Assembly: GCA_030141605.1 (NCBI GenBank) | Contig: JAQGDQ010000112.1 | Coordinates: forward strand, 502,501 to 566,500 | Length of the DNA stretch: 64,000 nt | Source of the DNA: Tubiluchus corallicola | Taxonomy: Eukaryota > Priapulida > Priapulimorpha > Priapulimorphida > Tubiluchidae | Direction: 5' to 3' | In this document: piece by piece, positions 34,920 through 47,100 of the stretch | How the letters are laid out: each line of letters starts with the position of its first letter | Position numbering within the stretch: the first letter of the stretch is position 1 | The notes under the pieces: generated by a model | Database searches by the model: none | Seen by the model: the letters and a program-made list of their open reading frames with translations, nothing else | What the model was told of the DNA's origin: nothing | Translations under genes and position numbers: made by a program

Positions 34920-36230
34920 CATTTGGCATTCCTTTGTTCTATCTCGAATACTAAACACATGGATATCCCTACTCTTGTCAACGAAAGCAATGTCTATGTC
35001 TCCAACAAGGCCAAGGATGATGCAGTTAATAGTCATTTCTGAGCTCAGTTCACAGAGGAGAGAGGTGACATCCCCAAACTGCCAGAATCACCATACACAG
35101 CAATTGAAGATCTACATATTGGACTGGAAGGTGTCGTACGACAGGTTAAACATGTCACACCTAATAAACCACAGGAACTGATGAATTACCAGCTCATGTT
35201 TTTTATGATTTTGCCATTTAACTAGAGCTTACCAATACTAAGGTTCATTTTTCAACAGTCTTTTAGCACTTCAAGTATGTCTGGTGAATGGAAAACTGCT
35301 TTTGTTACTGCTATACACAAAAAAGGATCTATTTCTGCTTTAAACTACAGTCTTATTTTATTTGATTTCAGCAAAGCTTTCGACCGTCTCTTAGCTAAGC
35401 TCGTATTCTATGGTATCAGAGGTCATATGCTACAATTGGTCAAATCTTTTCTCTCTGAGCGGACGCAGAAGGTCTCTTTCAATGGTATCCACTCCAAATC
35501 CATAAACATTACATCGGGAGTCTCACAAGGCTTAGTCCTTCGACCGGCTTTATTCCTCCTTTATATAAATGACATCGGGTGACAATATATCATTAAATAT
35601 CTGACTATTTGCTGATGGCTCGATTCTTTACGGACCCATATGGAGTAATCAAAATAACCATATTCTACAACAAGATTTCTTGGGGGGGGGGGATTGGCTT
35701 ATGGACTTTAAGATTGATAAATGCAAAATCTTACCTGTTTCTTAAAAGAAAAACCCAAATTACTTTCCTTACAGCATGGGAGACAAAATCCTAGAGCATG
35801 TTCCTTCACATCTATCTCTGGGCATTACTATCATCACCAATCATCACAAGCGAGCACTGCCAAAAAATTGCTACGCGCAACTAGTACACTTAATGTCATT
35901 CGTAGGATGCTACACCATTGGTCAGACCCAAACTAGAATATGGTATCACAGCTTGGAACTCATACACAATTACTGTCATCAAATGCATCGAACAAGTTCA
36001 GCGAAATGCAGCACGATTTGTACGAAATAAATATATGAGAAATGCTAAAGTGTCTAAGATGATCCCCGAACTTTGGTGGGAAACACTAGAAATCAAACAC
36101 CGACAAACGGTGCTAAACATCTTTCATGATATAGTGCATCACAGGATAGGCACAAATTTACCAACTTATATCACACCATCTTTCAATGATAACAACAAAC
36201 TGTAAATCTAACCAAGTTTTTAGTCACACC
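34920..36230 (+). pseudogene. Decayed non-LTR retrotransposon, RT and C-terminal region
   Basis: Plus-strand pieces in several frames: a pre-RT 'F..QFTEERGDIPKLPESPY' and EGVVRQVKHVTPNKP; RT parts GEWKTAFVTAIHKKGS, ILFDFSKAFDRL, GIRGHMLQLVKSFLSERTQ, SGVSQGLVLRPALFLLYIND; a broken catalytic box near 35600-35640; then LEYGITAWNSYT, IEQVQRNAARFVRNKY and LEIKHRQTVLNIFHDIVHH. A deletion has removed the part between the 'NYRPISL' and 'FDFSKAF' motifs, and a run of nine G at about 35682 adds a frame change. It is a different family from the 32-34.7 kb element and in the opposite orientation. Confidence 0.8.
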
Positions 36231-36239
36231 AGTTAGCGA

Positions 36240-36860
36240 GTTGTTTTCTCAGCATTTATACTAACCATGCGCGCCCGAAACTTCTAGTATGTCGTTAAAG
36301 ACTTTTAAAAGTATACTGTTTAAAACTTCAAGATGTAGTACTACTACTATCGTATCGATGTGTACCAAATAGATCAATTCTTATTCTTATTTGCTGCCCT
36401 TTCTGCACCTCCTGACAGTTTCTTTTTTGCATATTTTATCACAAAGTCTTGGTAAATAATTATAATACTTGTTGTTTATTTGTATTCTAGTATAAATTAG
36501 GAGATAAATAAAAAATGTCTATATCTTTTTTTGTTTTCTATGCTACTGAAATCTGAGTAATAGCCCGTGGACCATCTAGCACGCCTTCTAGTAACAGTGC
36601 GATGAATTGCGAGTATTAACTATCTACAGGTTAACTAACATGCGATTGCACAGTAGAACTCATTGTCAACTGTTGTCGTTGAAACTCTATTGTTGGAAGA
36701 TTTTCAAAACTCAGCTCCGTCCTCTCTCATGGTCTAAATTGCCTAGAGTGTTTAATCTACACCATACCTGCCGACCACCACCTCCCCGATTTTGTCCTAC
36801 CCGCAGTTGTTTAGTACGCCCTGTAGTCTACTTGCAAACTCTGTTATACAGTGGGCACAG
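36240..36860. other. Unassigned stretch
   Basis: No gene recognised. A plus-strand 85-codon frame at 36607-36864 has no family resemblance or splice support. Confidence 0.3.
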
Positions 36861-36862
36861 TT

Positions 36863-37000
36863 AGTTGTGAAGACATTGTGACAAAGTCAAATTCTGACCA
36901 TTGGATTTTGATAAGAAATTATAGTTTTCATGGCTTTGTGACAATAATGCGTGCTGGTCAGAATTTGACCAACACTTCACCACTTCACAAACATTGAATT
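36863..37000. repeat. Small foldback element
   Basis: GTTGTGAAGACATTGTGACA and then GTCAAATTCTGACCA (ending about 36901) are inverted as TGGTCAGAATTTGACCA and ACACTTCACCACTTCACAAA at 36955-37000. The loop is about 50 bases. Confidence 0.6.
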
Positions 37001-37174
37001 TGATTTTAGGAATTTGTAGCCAACTAGTGGATTGAAGTCAGAATTCCAACCTGACAACGATCAATCAGTCAAAGGTAGAGCGGATATTACCCAGCTGAAA
37101 CCCTGCATTGTTTATAGGAAAACTTATTCGTTTTTTTAATATTTGAAAATTGTTCAGTAAATTGTTTAATTGTT

Positions 37175-37182
37175 TTTTATTA

Positions 37183-37229
<47 letters not shown>

Positions 37230-37260
37230 TTATAGATATATATATATCTATATATATTAT
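37175..37260. repeat. (TA)n microsatellite
   Basis: A long (TA)n run, broken by GTATTTATAGA and CTA interruptions. Confidence 0.9.
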
Positions 37261-38104
37261 CGAAATATGTTTTTATGTAGAGACAGTTAAACCAAGAAGA
37301 TTTAAGGAAACTCGTTCATGTTGTAACAAAAAATTTTGGGTTTGCAAAAAAACTGTGAAATGTTTGGAATTTAGAATTTTTGTACTCAACGTTGTGTTGT
37401 TGTTGTTGGAATGTGCTGAAACTGACACAGATTCAGTTGATTGCAATTAATCCTGTAGCTGCCGTGTATTAGATGCACAGTAATGTAGAATCAATCTCCT
37501 AATTGCCTTAATAACGTCTAGTACGGGCCGCTCCTATGCAAAAGTATATAAAAACTGTCGGCAATTGACTCAAATAACTCTGCATAATGGATTCTATATT
37601 TTTATACATAGATATATACTCGTCGTTACAATGATGTACGTGGTTACAAACAAAGTGTCAGCCCGCCAACTAACAATCAGCTCGCGAAACAACGGACTGT
37701 GTCCATATTATGCCGGGACTTTTAACGGATCAGATTTTGTCCGAAATTTGTCCAAAACTCATAAAAGCCAGGTCTGGCAAATCAAAATATGAGCGTATTG
37801 CCAACAAGCATATTTTGATAAATACCATGCTAATGGCAAGTTCAGACTAGTGAGGTTTCTCTCTGACTACAATATTTAGAAGTAACTCACAGTAAGCTTG
37901 AAAATAAATAAGAACGATTCTGTGAAAAATAAAAAAAATTGAGACTTAATGGGCTTTGACTTCTGTACGATTGTAACTCGCAGTAAGTTTTGAATGTGCT
38001 TGCCAGCTACTGCAAGTTTGCTTGGCAAGAAACTTGTTGCTGTAAGTTTTTAATCAGACTAATTATAACCAAATGTTACCTAGTGTTTTGTTTATTATTT
38101 GCAG

Positions 38105-41100
38105 CTTTCACATCATGCACTCAACAACAGTCTCGCTTAGATGCAGCAATGATGTCACTACCCAATCGACTAATGTTGAGCTAAGACCAACTCCGCGAAT
38201 TATTGCAGCTCACAAAATGAATAAACCCTATAGGCACTTGCAAGAAATTCATAAACCAAAGCCAAACATTGGACATGTTACATATCCGTCTTATGGTGCT
38301 TGGAAGCAGAGCGGCCTGCAAATGAATAATTTTGGATCTTATAGGGTACATTGTCTACCTTATTATGAAATTCGTAAGAAATTCATTGTAAGAAAAAATT
38401 AACTAATAATTGCAAAAAATAGCTCTGATTGTATGTCTATTATATGATTTTGTTAATTCCTATTAGATATTTAAGTCAGTTTGCTGGTTTTCTATTTGAT
38501 TTTTTCATCAGCACGCTGGTATTAGACGATAATGATGTTCAGTCACAGGATCAGTAAATCCATTCACTAAGTCAAACAGCTAGCCGTGCCTTTGTTAAAG
38601 TCTTTAGTAAGAGACAGAACATCATACAAATAAAGCTTGATTTTACCATTCGATTCACTTTTAACTTTGTATGGAAATTTTATCTGTTATTGCAGATTTG
38701 ATAAATATGAGTCATGTTATTTTTCTATAGACAATTTTTCACTTGTGCTCTTGAAAATTATAAATAATTTATCTCTGTAACTTTGATTGATAGTTTATAC
38801 AGAAATGATAACCTACAGCATATATTTTATAGCCTATCGGAAGTAATTCTATGTGGGTACCAAGCTTGGATATGCAATGGAAGTTGAACAGGAACGGCTT
38901 ACAAGCTTGCAAATCATCAAATACTGTGGGACGGGAGATGAGCAGACAAATTTTGACAATTCCTAATGAAGGTAATGTCAATGACTGAATTTGAACCAAG
39001 ATGAAATTGACAGTAGAGAACTGATCTGAATTAGTCAACTATAGCATTTTCATATATACATGGTTGTTCATAACCTTGCACAACAGATTATGCACCACCC
39101 TGTATATGTGTGTATACGTGTGTGTCAACTTATTGCATATTGATATATTCTAGAAATGCCCTTGATCTCATTGAAGAAAATGAAATGAAAAAGCCTGAAA
39201 TATAATAACCTGCACAAACAGTAGCATAACCTGTAGTGTGTATTTTTTAATTTTAATTTTAAATTACCTATGTGTGTTTAAGTTATGATTATATCTTAAT
39301 ATGATAATAACTTTACCCACAAAGTAAAAGATATGAATCAGTTGCAGTGTCATGATATTATTCTTTTCTTCAGTGTATATTCAGCTATAGTGGAAGTAAC
39401 ATCTCATCTTAACTTATTATTTCTCCCATGGAGTGGAAATTAAATGCTTTACAGCACTCATAAAAATACATTTGCTAAGTGGAATTACTGGAAACTAATT
39501 CCAATCTTAAATGTTGTATTAGTTTTGCAAAATGTCATGAAAATAGACTTGATGCAAATTTTGCAAGCTTATACTGTTATGTTGGAAACTTTGTTCAAGC
39601 GTGTCATATGTTTCATTTTTGTGATTTGAATAAGGCTCCCCCCAACAAACCAATGCCATAAAATGGGCAGCTCCACTGGGTTATAATTTAGCAAATTATC
39701 TTGTAGTCAGGAGACTATAGTGTTGGTGTAGCAGTGCCCCCAGAAATTGTTTGGTTTTTAATTAATACTGGTACCATTGTGTTGCACTTTCCTGTTTTTT
39801 GTTTGAAATCTTTAAACGGACCAAATCTAATTTAAACCTTTTTACACCGGTAGGTAATTTAACTTGGCCCAATGCCGTTCATCACTCACTTCGTGCAAGG
39901 ACTGAGCTCCGTGTACCTCAGCAGTATCTGCGAGCCAGAGTTCATCATCGTCATCAGATTCCGCCGGATCTACTGTACCATCCAATGTATCATGACAAGC
40001 AGCAGCACCCTCGCTCACTACAGCCATTGCTAACCAATTGTGGAAGTCATCAGCAGTCTCAGTCTGTTGTTGTCAACAATCAGTCACAGTTTCGACCAAA
40101 AGTGTACATTCCTTACATACCAGATTTATCTTCGAATCACCAACATGCTGTAATTATTATTAGTAGTTATTAACTGTATTATTTCTTGTAGTGCATTTTA
40201 CAAGTACGTTATAGAAGAGCTAGGTTATTATTAAAAATGTTCTTTGCAAATTTAGGTTGTCATTGTTACACTGTATTAACAACGATGGGGCAAGTGGGTT
40301 ATAATCGTTGTGTTACTGAGATGACTATTATATTTGTTAATGTATTTATTTCATTTTAGATGCCAAACTACTCGGTGCCATACATCCTACCGGCTCCATT
40401 ACCAAATCTGTCACATCATCCTTTGCCGGACAGGGTCTCAACTCCCAAAACATCTTCAACTTCTACAGCTTTGCAGAACTGTGCTCTTGCTCCAACAGTT
40501 TCACTGCCATGCGTAAGCTAGCATTTAACATTAATGTAACTGCTTAAAGGAAAACTGGATGATTGATTAGACCCCGTCTTAGTTTAGTTTACTGTCCAAA
40601 AGACATATACATTTTTATTGCCCATAAAAGTTAGCAGTTGTTTGTAATATTTGAATAATTACCTTGGAAAGTTAATTAACGCAAACAAATGCTGCTATTG
40701 CTTACGTCACCTTATTAACCGTGTGTGCGCAATGGCAGGTACCTTCCCTGTACATCAAGCATGTTTGCATAAGTGAAAATTGCTATAAGATGCTGGTGTG
40801 TGCCACAAAAATAAGTTTTACGTCACACTGATGTCACAGATGCGCACTGCAGTTCATGATCATACTTATCACTGTACTGTGCCTATTTGCCGACCACGCG
40901 AATATGACAAAAAAGGGGCCATTACCAGTCTTAGTGGTGTTCCTCTGTCGCACATAGCTTTTAAAGTTTAACAAAATTTGACTAAATGAGGTATTTATTA
41001 TTTAATCTAATACTTTTTTTGAACTAATGTGTAGCCTATCATACGGCTATCCTTTAATTTTTTTCTACTTATTCTTTTTTTATTGGCTAGTGTGTGCAAC

Positions 41101-44100
41101 ATTTGATATATTGTGTTTTTAGGCCTTTTGTTGATGTTCATTATGGTACTAATTGAATGTTTGGCTATATTTTTAACGTTGATAATAATGATTAAAGTAA
41201 GTGAAATGATAGCTTGCGTTTAATAAATATATTGATTCGAGCCAGCTTCCATTTACTGTTAAATGTTTTTTATTACTCAGTTGTACTATTATTTTTCAAC
41301 GTGCAGCCTTTATGTGAAAGATGTAGTTGTGTAATGTGTAAGTGCCGCTTACATTTTTTATATTTTTAAGGCTCTGTTACTTTAACTGGACAGTTGTAGT
41401 TTGCAACAGTAACTACATGTCTTGTTTCTATTTCATTCTATTGTTACCTCCGTCAAGAAGAGTACGTTTTTGTCAGCATTGGATTGTTTTTTACTTAGTT
41501 TGCTTGTCAGCAAGATTACGCAAAGACTGATTTACTGGTCAATTTATTTTGTATTTTGTCTAACAGTTATGTATTTTTTGCCGTCTCTTTATTTGGCATA
41601 TAAAATCAGACATTTATCATTACGATATGGTATTATCATAACAATGGAGGCTGTTTAGAGTGAACCTTGAAATAATTGGCTTATATTAATTATGTATCAA
41701 CGATTAAATTTTCTTGCATTATTAATGGAAGTAATCACTTACTATGTAGCTAAACTGTGTAGAGTCTGCCTAGCAGTGCTAAAGATTACATCTACAAGTA
41801 ATGATACCTGATATCAAATGATATGCTTAATTCTTCGTGATTTAAAATATCTACATTTTATTTTTCTTTGTAGCAAAAACCCACTCCTACACTTGAGGTA
41901 GAGCCCCACATCAAAGCAGCTGCTTTGACAAATCCTGTGGCTTCGTCAGTTGTATCACTTAAATCATCTGTGCCAACAACAGCACTTAGGTATTGATTTT
42001 AGCACTTGCTTAATTACTGAAACTTTTTCACGACTGTGCTCGAGTTTAGTTGTTGTCTGCTATTTTGTTCACTGCAATTATAGTTGTCACAACGAAGTGG
42101 CAACTATGACATTATTGGTTGCATCTGTCTGTCTGTCCTTCTATTGCCACTTCTTCTGAGCTCTAGGAGCAAGCTAGGAAGTTGATACTTTGCACAGTTG
42201 TAGAGCATATTTCAAGCTTGGATAGACGTTTTTGGGTCAATCGGTGCAGGTTTGGATTTTTTAAAAAATTTTAAAGGTTCACGTACAAGAACTCTATGAT
42301 GACAGCTGCCTAGACAGCCAAATGAATTACGGCTGACTAAAGAGGCATCAGGTAACAAATCACTTATCAGGTGCCGCATGATAAAGACAGTCAGTAACAC
42401 TTGCTTTGAGCCCAAGCGCCTTGTGCCTGCTTCTGGTTTTTTGCTGAATCTGAACATGCATACTCATACAGAATAATATTTTTTGGAATAAGCTGAAAAT
42501 GAAAATAAATGTAAGCAGAAAGTATGCAAATTAGAATTTGAAATTATGAATATACTACACAGTATTTTTTCTACTATGGCTTTATTGACTTCGTAATTTA
42601 AAGTTTTAAACCCACACGCATTATAACTTGGACACTTTTAATGGTTGTCCATTAAAAATTATTTCAGCTCTATCTATGTTGAAAGCTAACCACAACTACT
42701 TACCATAAACACTATCATTTGAAGTTAAAATGCAGAAGATATGCATTAACAGTAATCCCTAAGTGTGTTGATCTCAGTGAGGCAACTATTCCCTTTACTG
42801 ATTTTCTCTAATTAATCAGCTTCTTAATACAACGAGATGTTGTTTTGTCAGTTTGCATACAGAATAATAACTGTCTATTAAAAGCTCAATTACTGATCCT
42901 ATTAATATTTATTATTTGTGGTGCTATGATAAAAAAAGGGAAAACATATTATTCAATGGTTTTATTATTGTCATTAAGAAGAGATGTACACACATCTGAA
43001 TATGAGGCTAAAGCCAAGTCACTACCTTATACTGAAGAATCTTTCTTTATAATAATGTGGGTTCTGGTATTACCACATGCATCTACAAATAAGTTGCCAT
43101 GCCAATGCTACTGCCTGCTGGCTTGCTAAACTGTACAAAACATTATTGTATAAGACATGGAGATATTGATCATTTCATTGTCATAGACTGATTTGAAGTT
43201 ACCCAGGCTGGAAATTAACTTTGGAGCATTTGAGATTCTGGGCTTGCTAATCATTGCAGTCTTTGACATCAAACCCCTCAGTTCTCATGTTTATACACTA
43301 ATATTTATATATGCAGCTTATACACTTATTTATAAATGTGTATATATATATATATATATGTGTTTTTGAACAATTGTTAGAATTGAGAAAGTCGATGATT
43401 GAATGATCAAGAGATTGTTGAGCACCATCTCAAGTCAGACAGAGAGCATTTTTAGGCATCTGTTCCTTGTCTGGTCCCGACAGTATAGGACTATTTATTG
43501 TCTTCTATTGTGGTCATTTTAGACATTATTGTGGTTACTTTACAATGTGCGAAAGTACGAAGCCAAAGCATTAGATCAAGTCAAAGCATTTCTCATGTGT
43601 TTGTTGCAATTAGCAGGAAAATGAATAATTATCTTTGACGAACCATCTTAGCTTAAAATTGTTTTTTTTGTCATAAGAAATTTGGGCATGGCCACCCTTA
43701 AAAGGCTGGTATTTATAGTCGGTATTCAAAAGGTTTTCAATTTATGGAATGGAAGTGTCCAGATTCTATCAAGGCAGTGGTTATAAATTTTCACAATTAG
43801 TATTAAACTAATGTTAGCCTTCTTATTTTTCAAAGCAGGGTGAAGTCAACAAACACAAATGCAGTGAAGATTAAGATCAAGAAGATTTGCAACTGTACAA
43901 GGTCTCAGTGCTTAAAACTGTGAGTTAAACTCAGTTACTGCAACTGTACAAGGTCTCAGTGCTTAAAATTGTAAGTTAGACTCAGTTACTGCCACTGTCT
44001 CAGTGCATAAACTGTAAGTTAAACTCAGTTACTGCAAGTGTACAATGTCTCAGTGCTTAAAACTGTAAGTTAGACTCAGTTACTGCCACTGTCTCAGTGC

Positions 44101-47100
44101 TTAAAACTGTAAGTTAAACTCAGTTACTGCAACTGTACAAGGTCTCAGTACTTAAAACTGTAAGTTAAACTCAGTTACTCCAAGTGTACAAGGTCTCAGT
44201 GCTTAAAACTGTAAGTTAGACTCAGTTACTGCCACTGTCTCAGTGCTTAAAACTGTGAGTTAAATTCAGTTACTGCAACTGTACAAGGTCTCAGTGCTTA
44301 AAATTGTAAGTTAGACTCAGTTACTGCCACTGTCTCAGTGCTTAAACTGTAAGTTAAACTCAGTTACTGCAAGTGTACACGGTCTCAGTGCTTAAAACTG
44401 TAAGTTAGACTCAGTTACTGCCACTGTCTCAGTGCTTAAAACTGTGAGTTAAATTCATTTACTGCAACTGTACAAGGTCTCAGTGCTTAAAATTGTAAGT
44501 TAGACTCAGTTACTGCCACTGTGTCAGTGCTTAAACTGTAAGTTAAACTCAGTTACTGCAAGTGTACAAGGTCTCAGTGCTTAAAACTGTAAGTTAAACT
44601 CAGTTACTGTAACTGTACAAGGTTTCAGTGCTTAAAACTGTAAGTTAAACTCAGTTACTGCAATTGTACAAGGTTTCAGTGCTTAAAACTGTAAGTTAAA
44701 CTCAGTTAGTTGGTTTATTTCGTTGGGAAATTTAGTTATTTAGAAAAGTTCCACTTAATGAAGACAAAGCAGAAGAAGGAGAGCTTATTTAATGGCACAG
44801 TTCCCTATGTTGTTTTTCTTGATTTAATAGTACATTTTAATTATACTTTTCATGTTTTGCCAAAAGTAGTTAAATAAATTAAATGACTAAAATGTAATTA
44901 AAGAGTAGGAAAACAAATTCATTGGCTACTTACTTTTGAAATAACAGTTTTTGCAATTTACTCCGGCAGCTATTTCACCTTTCTCATCTTTTTCCTTCTG
45001 TCTTTCTTTTTCTTTGTCATCTTCTGTTTACTCTTCTTTAGTTTTCACGAGTACTATCTACTGCTGTTCCATACTGTTTGTCCTGCATTTATCTTACTTA
45101 GGTATATTATATTTTACTTATTTTGACTTACAGCTATTGTGAATGTTTTGCTCATGGGGAGCTATGTAAGGAGTGCAAGTGTGTTGGTTGCCATAACAAT
45201 CTTCAGTTTGAACAGTTGCGGTCAGCTGCCATCAAAAACTGCTTACAGAAGAACCCTCAGGCTTTTCGACCGAAGATCGGTACATTTTTGAAACAGCTAA
45301 CACGATTGACACACAGTCTATTTATGACAGTCATTAGTAATGTAGTTATTGTCAATTGTTGTTTTATTTCATGTTCTGATGTTAGTTGAGTAAATTTGTT
45401 AAGTTTTGAAGAAATTCATACAACACCTTATGTGATAAATTTGCAGTTACTACCTTTACATGGTATTTGTTAATATTGCTTATTGCTTTCAAAAATAATG
45501 TTGCCAAAGATTTTGGTTATCAAAACAACAATGTATATCGTATGTAACAATCAAGAAAGGATGATAATAATAATGTTAGTATTATATTATAATAATATAA
45601 TAGCCAGAAAAGATGAAACATTTCCCATTATATATATGTTATAATGATTATAATAACGACCTTTACTACCTTCATTTAATTTATTGATTTTTAATATAAA
45701 CTTTTATGTTATCTAAAAAACATTTTCATTTTTTCACTTTTTTGGTTATTTGTTTCTTTTATTTTAACTTCCTGGATAGTTGTCAAGCAAATTCATACAA
45801 AATTGGTCATCTATCTTTTTTCAACAGGCAAATCACCTAATGTGGATCAGCGAAGCCACAGCAAAGGCTGCCATTGTAAAAAGTCCAACTGTTTGAAGAA
45901 CTACTGTGAATGCTATGAGGTGAGTTTTATCTGTGCCATTGTATTTCTTCATTGATTACTGATTGTAAGTCTTGACAAATTCCCATGTGTGACAGTCAGG
46001 CAAAGCACACATATAGAAGCTCGGCTTTAGCTGTGTTATTGCACAACGTTGGAGCTTTTCCGATTGACTTTTATTGCCAAATAAAAAAAAATCATCGGTT
46101 ATTAAGGTATAAATCTTAACATTTGTAGTCAATTAACTATTATTGCTGTTCTGTTTTTTGTCTCCAAAATTCATAATAATTGTTCTGTCTTTCTTTGCCT
46201 GTATTTTTGTTCTGTATTTTTGAACATGAAGTGAAAAATGTTAAATGCTGACAAAAATTACCATTACTTGAAAAAAAATATCTGAAGTCCTGCATGCATC
46301 TTTATGAATTTACATTATTTTTTATGGATTTATGGCTTTATTGTTATCACATCAGTTTGCTGCAGTATTATTATCATAAAGCAGTGACTTACTTGACTAT
46401 ATTCAAAATACATATGCTTACTTGGCCATACTCAAAATGCATATGCTTACTTGAATGTACTCAAAATACATATGCTTACTTGACCATACTCAAAATACAT
46501 ATGCTTACTTAACTGTACTCAAAATACATATGCTTACTTGACCATACTCAAAATACATATGCTTACTTAAACTGTACTCAAAATACATATGCTTACTTGA
46601 CCATACTCAAAATACATATGCTTACTTGACCATACTCAAAATACATATGCTTACTTAACTGTACTCATAATACATATGCTTACTTGACCATACTCAAAAT
46701 ACATATGCTTACTTGACTTTGCTCAAAATACATATGCTTAATAGGACAGTACTCAAACTACATATACTTACTTGATCATGCTCAAAATACATGTGCCTAC
46801 TTGACCGTACTCAAAATATATATGATTACTTGTGCACAAACTTGTCAAAACTGTGACCCAGCCATCAGGATTTAAGTGATTTTCAGTTGTTGCTAACATT
46901 ACATCCATTGTGCTAACATTATTGCATGTGTTCTTGCTGTGTTTGACTTATTTCAATTTTTTATTTTTCTAAAAGAACATATTTCTTTGCAGCTTTTCTG
47001 CCATGATGGTATATTCGTTCTTTTCCAAATAAACTGCACATTTCATAGTAATTCTGTCAGCATCATCATCATCATCATATGCCCATCACGTCTTCAGTAG

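Noticed and set aside
35682-35692. Poly-G run as a G-quadruplex or regulatory site
   Set aside because: A single short G run inside a dead LINE; more likely replication slippage or a sequencing ambiguity.
43888-44709. Regular direct-repeat array that could be taken for CRISPR
   Set aside because: There are no unique spacers. The units are contiguous and derive from the adjoining LIN54 exon-intron junction in a eukaryotic gene.
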